From Microbacterium sp. LWH13-1.2 (GTDB lineage Bacteria; Actinomycetota; Actinomycetes; Actinomycetales; Microbacteriaceae): DNA of 64,000 nucleotides. The position numbers and the translations under genes are program-made. The notes beneath the pieces were generated by a model. That model had not been told where the DNA came from and did not search any database. It worked only from the letters and a program-made list of their open reading frames with translations. Shown here piece by piece: positions 33,736 to 42,596 of this stretch. Position 1 is the stretch's first letter; the number at the start of each line of letters is the position of its first letter. The stretch lies in assembly GCF_038397735.1 (NCBI RefSeq), contig NZ_CP151635.1, forward strand, positions 2,604,001-2,668,000, read 5' to 3'.

Positions 33736-34980
33736 TCAGAAGGGCTGGACGTTGTCCTCGATGCCGAAGAGGAACTTGCCGTAGACCTCGGCGCCGATCT
33801 CCGGGTGCACCAGAGCGTGACGGCTCGCCGTCTCGCTGTTGCGCCAGAAACGCTGCAGAGGGTTGATCTCGGCGAAGCTGAAAGCCCCGGCGATGCTGAG
33901 GCAGCGGTTGATCGACTTGCGCACGAGCGCTGCCGCCTGGCCGTTGTCCATGCGAGTCCTGGCACGCTCCTCCACCGTCATCGGACGACGGTCGCGGGCG
34001 GCGGAATCGATGGTCGCGACACTGCGAGTGACGAGCAGGTACGCCTGGTCGGCCTCGGACTGTGCCTTGGCCAGCTCGATCTGGTGCACGACCGAGTTCT
34101 TCGCGTGCTGGTACACGGAGTACGTGATCGGCTTCTCACCGACGCCGCGGGCGATCTCGATGGCTCCGCGCGCCATGCCGATCTGCGCAGCGCTCAGCAC
34201 GATCTCCGCGACGGGAACGAAGGAGGCGTTGTAGTTGTCCTCCTCGGCCCACTCCCGCGGGTACTGCTCGGTTGCCAGGTCGCCGATCGGCACGATCCGG
34301 TGCTCGGGGATGAAGATGTCCTCGACGAAGACAGTGTTCGAGCCCGTTGCGCGCATGCCCGCCACGTACCAGGTGTCCCTGATGTTCGAGTCCGCCCGCG
34401 GGATCAGGACGAGCGAGTTCACGGGGAGCCCGTTCTCGTCCTCGCTGGTGCGTACCGGAACGATCGACCAGTCCGCGTGCAGCGAACCGGTGGAGTAGCC
34501 CCACTCACCCGTGAGGCGGATGCCGCCTTCGACGTGCTCGACCTTCTTGGTGGAGTTCGCCTGCATGAAGGGGCCGCCGGGCGAGAGGACTGCGGCGACG
34601 GATGCGCGGGGGTTCGAACCGAAGACGTCTTCCTGAGCCTGTTCGGGGAAAAGAGTGGCGAACCACGTGGACGAGTTCAGCAGCGCTGAAACCCAACCAG
34701 TCGCTCCGTCCGCCTGCCCGACAGCCGCGACGGTGTCGATGAAGGTGCGGAAGTTTCCGCCGAGACCGCCCCAGCGCTTCGGGATCGAGATGTGCAGAAG
34801 CCCTGCATCCCGCATCGCCGTGATGACCTCATCCGAGACACGACGGTTCTCCTCACCCTGCTGGGCGTACTCGCGGATCAGAGGCTGCAGTGTCTGCGCC
34901 TTCGCGATAATCTCGTAGTCGGGGCCGGGGGCGCCGAAAAAGGCGTCCATGACTGGCGCTTCTTGAACTGAACTGCTCAC
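33736..34980 (-). CDS. Group D flavin monooxygenase (acyl-CoA dehydrogenase fold), copy 2
   Basis: This is a 414-residue flavoprotein of the same superfamily as the gene at 25946: DGATGWVSALLNSSTWFATL, GEWGYSTGSLHADWSIV, GMRATGSNTVFVEDIFIP. The C-terminal part FAEINPLQRFWRNSETASRH matches HsaA-like oxygenases. The start is a GTG at 34980, set by AAGGAGAG five bases upstream. It has no reductase next to it and presumably shares the one at 25327. A LacI-type operator is 45 bases upstream. Likely an aromatic or N-heterocycle hydroxylase. Confidence 0.86.
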   Translation of the reverse strand: MSSSVQEAPVMDAFFGAPGPDYEIIAKAQTLQPLIREYAQQGEENRRVSDEVITAMRDAGLLHISIPKRWGGLGGNFRTFIDTVAAVGQADGATGWVSALLNSSTWFATLFPEQAQEDVFGSNPRASVAAVLSPGGPFMQANSTKKVEHVEGGIRLTGEWGYSTGSLHADWSIVPVRTSEDENGLPVNSLVLIPRADSNIRDTWYVAGMRATGSNTVFVEDIFIPEHRIVPIGDLATEQYPREWAEEDNYNASFVPVAEIVLSAAQIGMARGAIEIARGVGEKPITYSVYQHAKNSVVHQIELAKAQSEADQAYLLVTRSVATIDSAARDRRPMTVEERARTRMDNGQAAALVRKSINRCLSIAGAFSFAEINPLQRFWRNSETASRHALVHPEIGAEVYGKFLFGIEDNVQPF

Positions 34981-35372
34981 TGTCGCTCTCCTTCGATGAC
35001 TCTGGCCTGAAGCCTGCACGTTACTGCAATCGTTTGCTTCTGAAGATGATGCTATACGGCGGACGAGGACTTTTGTGTTTCAGTTTTGAAAACTTCAGGC
35101 TCGCGGACGCACAGCGAGGAGCCGAGCGGGACCACCGGGCTGCCGGACGTCGACCTGCACCGGCACGCAGAGGAAAGCATCCGATTGGGCGATGCTACCG
35201 ACGTTGCGCCACGATACAACGTCCATTGCACCGGCGGTGCCCCACCAGGCCAGAGCCGCGCCGACGTCGCCGATCGGAGCCCGCCTCGGAGTCGCTATCG
35301 GGTTCTCCCGAAGATGCTCCCGCGGCACCACCACAAGGATTCACCCGGGTGCGGGAGGGGACCAGACCTAGC
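34981..35372. promoter_or_regulatory. Intergenic region with LacI-type operator, site 4
   Basis: The only strong signal in these 392 bases is TGCAATCGTTTGC at 35025-35037, serving the minus-strand monooxygenase. The rest holds no gene or terminator that I can support. Confidence 0.6.
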
Positions 35373-35759
35373 TCAGACTGCGGCGATCGCGTCAATCTCG
35401 ATCACGGCTCCGTTGTACAGTGAGTGCACTCCGACAGCGGTGCTTGCCGGAAGTCGATCAGGATCGAGAATCGAATCGCGCACTCGGCGGTACGCCTGCA
35501 GCTTGGCCTCGTCGAGATGCTTGATGTAGACGTTCACCCTCACGAGGTCATCGAATGTCGCACCACCTCGATGCAAAGCTTCTCTCAGTGCTTCGAAGGT
35601 CAGTTTGATGGATTCCTCGTCGTTTCCTGGGTGCGGCGCGTAGACCCCCGACACGTAGAGGAGCCCGGTGGTCGTGTCCAGGACACTGTCGGAGATCCCG
35701 GGGACCACCGGAGCAGGAATGCGTATTAGCCGATCAGAAGGCAAGCTCTCTCCACTCAC
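35373..35759 (-). CDS. RidA/YjgF family deaminase (second copy)
   Basis: This 128-residue RidA-like protein is paralogous to the gene at 24898: RIPAPVVPGISDSVLD opening, LLYVSGVYAPHPG, VRVNVYIKHLDE, and the ending GVHSLYNGAVIEIDAIAAV. Two RidA-type deaminases in one regulon imply that enamine/imine or aminomuconate intermediates are central. It is divergent from the lactonase gene with a shared LacI-type site between them (35847). Confidence 0.9.
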   Translation of the reverse strand: MSGESLPSDRLIRIPAPVVPGISDSVLDTTTGLLYVSGVYAPHPGNDEESIKLTFEALREALHRGGATFDDLVRVNVYIKHLDEAKLQAYRRVRDSILDPDRLPASTAVGVHSLYNGAVIEIDAIAAV

Positions 35760-35846
35760 TCAGGACGACGGTGCTGCCGGAAACGCTCAAGAGTGCGGCT
35801 TCACGCTGCAGCCCCTTCGATGACGTTACCGTCTCATTAAGACTAT

Positions 35847-35858
35847 TGCAATCGTTTG
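35847..35858. promoter_or_regulatory. LacI-type operator, site 5
   Basis: TGCAATCGTTTG lies in the divergent gap between the second RidA gene and the lactonase gene, 88 bases before each start. Confidence 0.75.
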
Positions 35859-35945
35859 TAGATGTGGGTACACCTGGGTTAACTGCACAAGCGCGCAGCA
35901 TCGACAGCTCTCACACGAAGCCCGAACCCGAGAAGGACACCACGA

Positions 35946-36845
35946 ATGAGCGAACGCAAGACCGACTACTCTATTTACTCCCTTGAGTTCTGCCAGGGCA
36001 CGATGCCCCATGACTTCTTCGGAGGTTCAGGCCTCTACAGCAACGCAGGGACGGTGCGCATCCCGATGCTGTACACCCTCCTCATCGGCGGGGAGGTCGG
36101 GGGCAAGCAGCACGTCGCCCTCGTGGACTGCGGCTTCCGCGATGACTACTGGCTCGACCGCTACCCGTTCCAGAGCTGGGAGAGCCCCGCCGAGGTCCTC
36201 GCCAAGGTCGACCTAACCCCCGAGGACATCGACATCATCCTCGTCTCTCACATGCACTTCGACCACATGGGCAACTTCGAAGCATTCCCCAATGCGCAGC
36301 TCTATGTGCAATTCGACGAGTACGTGGGCTGGTCCGAAGCGGTGAACCTCGCGAATCAGATGCCGAGCGACGCCGACCGCGCATGGATCTTCTCCTCATT
36401 CGACCCCACCGATCTGACTCGCGCAGCCAAAGGCATCGCGGACGGCCGCATCCGCTTCGTCAACGGCGATGAGGAACTCCTCCCCGGAGTCACCGCACGC
36501 CTGGCACGAGACTCCCACACCTTCGGATCCCAGTGGTTCAAAGTCGAGACCCAGAGCGGCCCCTTCGTCGTCGCCGGAGACACCGTCTACTGGTACTCCA
36601 ACGTCGAGAAGATGTGGACCCCCGGCTACGGCCAAGGTAACGACTTCAACCTCATCCGGCTATACAAGACCCTCAAAGAAGAACTCAAAGAGGAAACCAG
36701 CCGCATCATCCCCGGCCATGATGTCGACATTGTCAATCGCTACAAGTCCTGGACCACTGACAGCGGCAACTACGTCATCGAGGTCAACACACGCGAGAAC
36801 GAGGCCTCCCGCGCCCCCGCCGACGCAGGCATCCTCCTGACCTGA
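35946..36845 (+). CDS. N-acyl-homoserine-lactonase-family metallo-hydrolase (BxdA-like candidate)
   Basis: This is a 299-residue metallo-beta-lactamase-fold hydrolase. The zinc ligands are SHMHFDHMGN (His102, His104, Asp106, His107), His191 in RDSHTFGS, Asp212 in VAGDTVYWY and His258 in IIPGHDVDI, the full dinuclear set. Family annotation would be AHL lactonase, but it sits in a LacI-regulated catabolic cluster, so a pathway lactone is the likelier substrate. From memory, the Microbacterium enzyme BxdA of this family opens the benzoxazolinone MBOA to an aminophenol, which would feed the oxygenases encoded here. No signal peptide. Confidence 0.85.
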   Translation: MSERKTDYSIYSLEFCQGTMPHDFFGGSGLYSNAGTVRIPMLYTLLIGGEVGGKQHVALVDCGFRDDYWLDRYPFQSWESPAEVLAKVDLTPEDIDIILVSHMHFDHMGNFEAFPNAQLYVQFDEYVGWSEAVNLANQMPSDADRAWIFSSFDPTDLTRAAKGIADGRIRFVNGDEELLPGVTARLARDSHTFGSQWFKVETQSGPFVVAGDTVYWYSNVEKMWTPGYGQGNDFNLIRLYKTLKEELKEETSRIIPGHDVDIVNRYKSWTTDSGNYVIEVNTRENEASRAPADAGILLT

Positions 36846-36862
36846 TCCGACAGACGAGGTAG

Positions 36863-36898
36863 ACCGCGCTTGCACCCGACAACGAGTGCAAGCGCGGT
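36863..36898. terminator. Hairpin after the lactonase gene
   Basis: A perfect 13-bp stem (ACCGCGCTTGCAC with GTGCAAGCGCGGT) and a 10-base loop close the regulon. No T-run follows. Confidence 0.7.
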
Positions 36899-37032
36899 TC
36901 CGTCGTCAGCGTCGAGAGCGTTTCGGAACGCGCGACGCCGCTTTCAATCCGACGTTTCGGATCAGGTATCCGGAAGAACTTCTCGGAGACATCGATGCGA
37001 TCCACCCGACGCTCGCCAGGCTCGACCGCGCC

Positions 37033-38049
37033 TCAGTCCGACGTGAAGTTCGCGACCTCGTCAGTGAGGCGGTGTCCGCGCTTGGCTGCGTCACGTCGAG
37101 CCTTGATAACGCTCGCCACGGTCGATACTGCCATGGCTGCAACGATGACGCCGAGCGACGTCCAGGTGTTGATCTCGGGCGCCCAGTCGATGTGCTCGCC
37201 GCCGTTGAGGAACGGGAGCTCGTTGACGTGCATGGCGTGGAAGACGAGCTTGACGCCGATGAAGGCGAGGATGAACGCGATGCCGTACTTGAGGTACTCG
37301 AGCCGTTCGAGCAGACCTCCGAGGAGGAAGTACAGCTGGCGCAGACCCATGAGCGCGAAGACGTTGGCGGTGAAGACGATGAACGGGCTCTGGGTGATTC
37401 CGAAGATCGCGGGGATGGAGTCGAGCGCGAAGAGGAGGTCGGTGGTGCCGATGGCGATGAGGACGATGAGCATCGGTGTGAAGTGCTTGTGGCCGTTCTC
37501 GGTCACCTTCAGCTTGATGCCGTTGTACGTGTCGGTGATCCGGATGCGCTTGCGCAGCGCGCGGACGATGAAGCTGTCCAAGTCGTCATCTTCGTGGTCA
37601 CGCAACTGCTGGATAGCGGTCCAGACGAGCCACGCTCCGAAGATGTAGAAGATCCAGGAGAAGTTATCGATGAGTTGTGCGCCCAGGAGGATGAAGATGC
37701 CTCGCAGGAGCAGCGCGATGATGATGCCAATCATCAGCACTTCCTGCTGATTCTTCTTCGGCACGGAGAAGCGAGCCATGATGATGACGAACACGAACAG
37801 GTTGTCGATGGACAGGCTGTACTCGGTCAACCATCCTGCGAGGAACTGCCCTGCCCATTCACCGCCCGCGAAGTTGAGCATCAGCAGGGCGAACACGAGG
37901 GCAAGACCGACGTACAGGCTCACCCACAGCGTGGCTTCCTTCATGGATGGTACGTGCGGGCGTCGAACGACGATGAGCAGGTCGATGATGAGGATCGCGA
38001 CGAGCGCGACCATCGAACCAATCTCGAAGAGAGGGGGCAGTTCAGGCAT
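37033..38049 (-). CDS. TerC-family integral membrane protein
   Basis: This 338-residue protein has eight or nine hydrophobic segments and the TerC/Alx acidic motifs in the membrane: TEYSLSIDNLFVFVIIM and TTDLLFALDSIPAIFG. These proteins export manganese or support metal loading of secreted proteins. AAGGAG lies just upstream of the ATG. It is 27 bases downstream of the GAPDH gene on the same strand, leaving no room for a Mn riboswitch. No link to the neighbouring catabolic genes is obvious. Confidence 0.92.
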   Translation of the reverse strand: MPELPPLFEIGSMVALVAILIIDLLIVVRRPHVPSMKEATLWVSLYVGLALVFALLMLNFAGGEWAGQFLAGWLTEYSLSIDNLFVFVIIMARFSVPKKNQQEVLMIGIIIALLLRGIFILLGAQLIDNFSWIFYIFGAWLVWTAIQQLRDHEDDDLDSFIVRALRKRIRITDTYNGIKLKVTENGHKHFTPMLIVLIAIGTTDLLFALDSIPAIFGITQSPFIVFTANVFALMGLRQLYFLLGGLLERLEYLKYGIAFILAFIGVKLVFHAMHVNELPFLNGGEHIDWAPEINTWTSLGVIVAAMAVSTVASVIKARRDAAKRGHRLTDEVANFTSD

Positions 38050-38076
38050 CGGAATGCTCCTTGTGGTGGCACGCGA

Positions 38077-39528
38077 CTATGCGGGGAGGGTCTCGGCCAG
38101 CACGCGCTCGCGCGCGGGGATCACGATGGGATGGATGCCGGCCATACGTTCGAGGACGCGCACGACCTGGCAGCTGTAGCCGTATTCGTTGTCGTACCAG
38201 ACGTAGAGGGTGAGGTTGACTCCGTCAGCGACGGTCGCGAGCCCGTCGACGATGCCGGCGCGGTGGGAGCCGACGAAGTCGGTCGACACGATCTCCGGCG
38301 ATTCGACGTAGTCGATCTGCTGGCGCAGGGGCGAGTGCAATGACACTCGGCGCAGGTAGTCGTTGACCTCGTCGCGAGTGACCGCACGCTGCAGCGTGAG
38401 GTTGAGGATGGCGAGGGACACATCTGGAGTGGGCACACGGATGCTGGAGCCGGTGAGCTTTCCTTCCAGCTGAGGAAGTGCTTTCGCGACAGCCTTCGCG
38501 GCGCCCGTCTCGGTGATGACCATGTTCAGCACCGCGGAACGTCCTCGTCGGTCGCCCTTGTGGAAGTTGTCGATGAGGTTCTGGTCGTTCGTGAACGAGT
38601 GGACGGTCTCGACGTGGCCACGCGCGACACCGTAGGCATCGTCGAGCGCTTTCAGCACAGGGGTGATGGCGTTCGTCGTGCAGGACGCTGCGGACAGGAT
38701 CCGGTCGGTGGAGTGGATCGTGTCGTCGTTGATGCCGTGGACGATGTTCTTCAACGGGGTCTTGCCGGGCGCAGTGAGCAGAACCCGGGATACGCCGGGA
38801 CTGCGGAGATGCTGCATCAGGCCCTCTTCGTCACGCCAGCGGCCGGTGTTATCCACGACGACCGCGTCGTGGATGCCGTAGCTGGTGTAGTCGGTGGCGG
38901 CGGGGTCGTCGGAGTAGATGACCTGCACGCGCACACCATTGGCGATGAGGACGTTGGCCTCGTGGTCTACGGAGACGGACCCGGAGAACGGGCCGTGGAC
39001 GGAGTCGCGCAAGAGGAGGCTGGCGCGCTTGTCGAGGTCGTTGCCCGATCCGCGGCGCACGACGATGGCGCGAAGCCGCAGTCCGTGTCCGTTGCCGGCC
39101 TGGGCGATGAGGATGCGGGCGAGCAGTCTGCCGATTCGGCCGAATCCGTAGAGGACAACGTCCGTGCTTCCGGCTTCGGTGTCAGGGATCTCAGCGAACA
39201 GCGCACTGAGGACGTCAGCCTCAGACGCCGCGACTGCGGCGGCGACACGGGCGATGTCTATCGAGGACGGCGCCGGTGCTGCGGCGAGGAGAGCCTCGAG
39301 GACGGAGGCAGTCTGCTCCAGAGCGATGGCGGGGTGGCCCATGTCGGCCGCTCGGTCGTGCGCGGCGATGACCCCGGTGGCGGAGAGGTTGATGAGGTGG
39401 TGACCGTGGATGGATGTCACCACTCCGTGGTCCCGGTACAGCTTCCCGATGAGGGGAATGAGGTTCTCGGCGAGCTCTTCGCGACGCACCCAGCTGTCGC
39501 GGTGGGAGTCGAAGGCGGATTCGGTCAC
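38077..39528 (-). CDS. gap: Long-form glyceraldehyde-3-phosphate dehydrogenase (GapB-like)
   Basis: This is a 483-residue GAPDH, longer than the usual 335 because of an N-terminal extension of about 125 residues, like the second GAPDH (GapB) of corynebacteria. The NAD domain starts at YGFGRIGRLLARI; the catalytic cysteine is in SAASCTTNAITPVL; NDQNLIDNFHKGDRRGRSA and YDNEYGYSCQVVR complete the family pattern. In corynebacteria GapB works in the gluconeogenic direction, which would suit growth on the C4 acids handled by the adjacent genes (inference). Confidence 0.92.
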   Translation of the reverse strand: MTESAFDSHRDSWVRREELAENLIPLIGKLYRDHGVVTSIHGHHLINLSATGVIAAHDRAADMGHPAIALEQTASVLEALLAAAPAPSSIDIARVAAAVAASEADVLSALFAEIPDTEAGSTDVVLYGFGRIGRLLARILIAQAGNGHGLRLRAIVVRRGSGNDLDKRASLLLRDSVHGPFSGSVSVDHEANVLIANGVRVQVIYSDDPAATDYTSYGIHDAVVVDNTGRWRDEEGLMQHLRSPGVSRVLLTAPGKTPLKNIVHGINDDTIHSTDRILSAASCTTNAITPVLKALDDAYGVARGHVETVHSFTNDQNLIDNFHKGDRRGRSAVLNMVITETGAAKAVAKALPQLEGKLTGSSIRVPTPDVSLAILNLTLQRAVTRDEVNDYLRRVSLHSPLRQQIDYVESPEIVSTDFVGSHRAGIVDGLATVADGVNLTLYVWYDNEYGYSCQVVRVLERMAGIHPIVIPARERVLAETLPA

Positions 39529-39549
39529 GGCTGTTCTCTCGGTTTGGCG

Positions 39550-40389
39550 TCAGTCGATGCTGAGGCGGAAGGCGTGTGCGAGTTCTCTGATGCGTTGCGC
39601 GCGTCCGAGGCGCGGAAGGTCGCTGCCGTCGCGGACGACACCTCCCCGGTCATCGAAGTCGGCGAGAAAGTCGCGGGCCCAGATCACGTCGGAGCGCGAG
39701 GGGCTGAAGGCCTCGTTGACGACGGTGGGCTGCGCATCAGAGAGGCAGAGCTTGCCCGTCATCCCGAGTGCCACTCCGACCGCGGATTGCTCGCGCAGGG
39801 GCGCGTGTCCCGGGGTGACAGTGGGACCGTCGATGGGGCCTGGTAGCCCACCGATGCGGGATGCGATGACCAGGCGAGACCGCGGATAGGCCATGGCGAG
39901 GTCGTCGGCGCTGGCTCCCGTGTCGCGGCGGTAGTCGCCGCTGCCGAAGGCGAGTCGGGCCGCGCCTTCGGCCCGTGCGATGCCGACTGCCTCTTCGATG
40001 CCGAGTGCGGACTCGATGAGGGCGATGACGGGCGTCTCCCCGCCGAGACCTATGAATGTCTCCGTCACAGCCGTGGCCGACTCGACTTTCGCGAGGACGA
40101 CGCCGCGGAGCCCTCGGAAACCTTTCAGCTCCGCGACGTCGTCGGCCCAGAACGGGCTCTCGTGATTGTTGATGCGCACCCAGGCGCTGTTGTCCGAGAG
40201 CCAGCTGGCGACATCCTGACGCGCGTCGTCCTTGAACGACTCATCGACGGCGTCCTCGATGTCGAGGACGATCTCGTCAGCGTCGCCCTCGGCAGCGACC
40301 TGGAACCTGCCAGTGTCCCGCGCGGAGACAAGGAGCCAGGATCGGGCGAGGTCGCTGCCGAGAGAGGTGCTGTCGAGAATGTCAGTCAT
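39550..40389 (-). CDS. HpcH/HpaI aldolase / citrate lyase beta-like protein
   Basis: This is a 279-residue CitE-like TIM barrel: EIVLDIEDAVDESFKDDARQ holds the catalytic acidic cluster, VRINNHESPFWADDV the substrate Arg, and VIALIESALGIEEAVGI the conserved Glu-Ser strand. Family members cleave or condense malyl-, citramalyl- or related CoA thioesters. It lies in a minus-strand run with the cupin-ABM fusion, semialdehyde dehydrogenase and CitMHS transporter. The precise substrate is not assignable. Confidence 0.87.
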   Translation of the reverse strand: MTDILDSTSLGSDLARSWLLVSARDTGRFQVAAEGDADEIVLDIEDAVDESFKDDARQDVASWLSDNSAWVRINNHESPFWADDVAELKGFRGLRGVVLAKVESATAVTETFIGLGGETPVIALIESALGIEEAVGIARAEGAARLAFGSGDYRRDTGASADDLAMAYPRSRLVIASRIGGLPGPIDGPTVTPGHAPLREQSAVGVALGMTGKLCLSDAQPTVVNEAFSPSRSDVIWARDFLADFDDRGGVVRDGSDLPRLGRAQRIRELAHAFRLSID

Positions 40390-40410
40390 GAGCGTCGTCA
40401 GAGGTCGGGA

Positions 40411-41154
40411 TCAGAAGGCGGCGAGGACGTTGCGAAGGTGCTCGACCTGCGGGGTGCCATCGACGTGCGGGCCGATGAGTTCGCGCCACGCCAGGAACGC
40501 ACCCGATTCGCGGAAGGTGACCATGTGGTCGTCGATGGACTCCCAGCCGACGAAGAGGCGGTACACGGTCGGCTTCTCCTCGGACGATTCGAGCCGGAAC
40601 GTGCGGGCTCCGTGCGCCCGCTGGAACAGCGGCGCCGCCTGCGCGACGGCCTCCTCGAACTGCTGCTGGTGCCCGTCGATGACGGTGATGGTGGCCATCT
40701 CCGTCACGATTCGCACTGCGCCCGCTGCGGCGTCTGCCGACTCGGCGTCGACACGTCCGTACTCTCCGGACTCCGTGAGCGTGCGGGTCGCGTCGAGCGA
40801 TCCATAGGTCCACAGGATCCGCATCTCCTCCGTTTCCGAGGAGTTCTCGAAGTGGTGGGGAATGTTCGCGGGCACGAAGGTGGTGTCGTACGTGTTCAGG
40901 GCGGTGCGTTCGCCGTTGATGTCGACGACGGCGGTGCCCTTGATGACCATGACGGACTCGGCCACGTTGTGGATGTGGTGTCCGATGGCCGCGCCGGGCT
41001 CGAATATGGTCACGCCGTTGAGGTAGGTCGTGCCGCCCCGGGAGGCGGTGACCAGTGGAACCGTCTTCGCCCCTCCTCCACGGTTCTTCGAGGGGAGCTC
41101 GTCCGGGCGGAAGACGTGCGTGGGCTGGGAGGTGATGTCGTTCGTAGCGGTCAT
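40411..41154 (-). CDS. Cupin-ABM fusion protein
   Basis: This is a 247-residue two-domain protein. Residues about 45-115 form a cupin barrel (GVTIFEPGAAIGHHIHNVAE with its His pair, then IPHHFENSSETEEM). Residues about 150-245 form an antibiotic-biosynthesis-monooxygenase (ABM) ferredoxin-like domain (ATITVIDGHQQQFEEAVAQA). The cupin may sense or transform a metabolite while the ABM domain may be a cofactor-free oxygenase. It lies 4 bases after the stop of the semialdehyde dehydrogenase gene, so it is co-transcribed. A stand-alone ABM protein is encoded at 44812. Confidence 0.82.
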   Translation of the reverse strand: MTATNDITSQPTHVFRPDELPSKNRGGGAKTVPLVTASRGGTTYLNGVTIFEPGAAIGHHIHNVAESVMVIKGTAVVDINGERTALNTYDTTFVPANIPHHFENSSETEEMRILWTYGSLDATRTLTESGEYGRVDAESADAAAGAVRIVTEMATITVIDGHQQQFEEAVAQAAPLFQRAHGARTFRLESSEEKPTVYRLFVGWESIDDHMVTFRESGAFLAWRELIGPHVDGTPQVEHLRNVLAAF

Positions 41155-41158
41155 CGGG

Positions 41159-42571
41159 TCACTCGCCGATCTTCTCGGCGACCGTCGGAGCCGGGGTCTT
41201 CGCCGGTCCGATCCACACCGTCTTGATGTTCACGAACTCGCGCAGCCCGTAGTCGCCGAGCTCGCGGCCGTATCCCGATGCCTTGATGCCACCGAAAGGC
41301 AGGCGGGCGTCGGAGGCCACCATGCCGTTGACGAACACGGCGCCGGCGTCGATCTGTCGCGTCAGCTTACGAGCAAGGTCGAGGTCCTGGGTCCACAGCG
41401 CCGCGCCCAGACCAAACTCGGTGTCGTTTGCCAGTTCGACGGCGTGGTCCGCGTTCTTCGCGCGGATGATGGCGGCGACGGGGCCGAAGGTCTCCTCTTC
41501 GAACGCGGTGTCCCCCGGCTCAACGTAGTCGATGACGGTCGGCGGGTAGAAGTAGCCGGGGCCGTCAAGCGGTGCGCCACCGAGCTTGAGGACGGTGCGT
41601 CCGTGCTCGAGTGTGCGCAGAACCTGGTCGTGGAGCTCGTCGCGGAGGTTGCCGCGGGCCATCGGCCCGATGTTGGTGTCATCCTCGAACGGGTCACCGA
41701 TCTTCAGCGCTGCGGCGTGCTCGACGAATGCTGCCACGAACTCGTCGGCAACAGCGTCCTCGACGATGAAGCGCTTGGCGTTCACGCAGCTCTGTCCGAC
41801 GTTGGTGAAGCGCGCCTTGACCGCAACCTTCGCAGCCTCGGCGATGTCGGCGCCTTCGAGAACGATGAACGGGTCGGACCCGCCGAGCTCGAGCACCTGC
41901 TTCTTCAGGGCCTTGCCCGCCTGGGAGGCGACGATGCGACCGACCTCGGTCGAACCGGTGAGGGTCACGGCGGCGATGCGGTCGTCTTCAATGAGGGCGG
42001 CGACGCGGTTCGACTCGATGAGCACCGTGGTGCAGAGGCCCTCAGGCGCGCCGGCTTTGCGCACGATCTCTTCCACGGCGACAGCGGCCGCCGGCACGTT
42101 GTTCGCGTGTTTCAGGAACGGTGCGTTACCGGCAGCGAGGGCGGGAGCGGCGAACCGGAAGAACTGCCAGAACGGGTAGTTCCACGGCATGATGGCGAGG
42201 ACCACACCGAGCGGGTCGAAGACGACCGCGCTCTCAGTGGCGTTCGAGGCGATGCGCTCGTTCGCGAGGAACTTCGGCGCCTGCTCGGCGTAGTAGTCGA
42301 GGGTGACGGCGCACTTCTCGACCTCGGCGCGGGCCTCGACGATGGGCTTGCCCATCTCCCGGGTGATGATCTGCGCGTACTCTTCCTTGCCTTCGCGCAG
42401 CACCTCTGCGATGCGACGGAGCAGCGCGGTGCGGTCCTCGATGGACGTGCGACGCCAGCTCTTCTGCGCGGCGACGGCCGCGTCGAGCTTCTGCTCGAGC
42501 TGCTCGGGCGTGTGAAGCTCGAACGTGGCGACAGTCTCTTCCGTTGCCGGGTTGACCGAACTGATGACCAT
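41159..42571 (-). CDS. NAD(P)-dependent succinate-semialdehyde-type dehydrogenase
   Basis: This is a 470-residue aldehyde dehydrogenase with PWNYPFWQFFRF, LELGGSDPFIVLEG, the catalytic cysteine in NVGQSCVNAKRF, and LPFGGIKASGYGRELG near the end. It is related to the enzyme at 32180. It precedes the cupin-ABM gene and follows CitMHS in the same operon, so it probably oxidises a C4 semialdehyde made from the imported acid. Confidence 0.9.
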   Translation of the reverse strand: MVISSVNPATEETVATFELHTPEQLEQKLDAAVAAQKSWRRTSIEDRTALLRRIAEVLREGKEEYAQIITREMGKPIVEARAEVEKCAVTLDYYAEQAPKFLANERIASNATESAVVFDPLGVVLAIMPWNYPFWQFFRFAAPALAAGNAPFLKHANNVPAAAVAVEEIVRKAGAPEGLCTTVLIESNRVAALIEDDRIAAVTLTGSTEVGRIVASQAGKALKKQVLELGGSDPFIVLEGADIAEAAKVAVKARFTNVGQSCVNAKRFIVEDAVADEFVAAFVEHAAALKIGDPFEDDTNIGPMARGNLRDELHDQVLRTLEHGRTVLKLGGAPLDGPGYFYPPTVIDYVEPGDTAFEEETFGPVAAIIRAKNADHAVELANDTEFGLGAALWTQDLDLARKLTRQIDAGAVFVNGMVASDARLPFGGIKASGYGRELGDYGLREFVNIKTVWIGPAKTPAPTVAEKIGE

Positions 42572-42596
42572 GATTGTGCCTTTCTTAGAACGAGCG

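Noticed and set aside
35946..36845. Quorum-quenching role for the AHL-lactonase-family gene
   Set aside because: The family name fits, but the shared LacI operator and flanking oxygenases and RidA genes point to catabolism; quorum quenching cannot be excluded.
38050..38076. Manganese riboswitch upstream of TerC
   Set aside because: Only 27 bases separate the TerC start from the GAPDH stop, too few for a yybP-ykoY element.
36886..38343. Long plus-strand frame opposite terC and gapdh
   Set aside because: Composition is the antisense of real genes: Asp/Glu/Val/His-rich, low complexity, no family match. The minus-strand TerC and GAPDH are certain.
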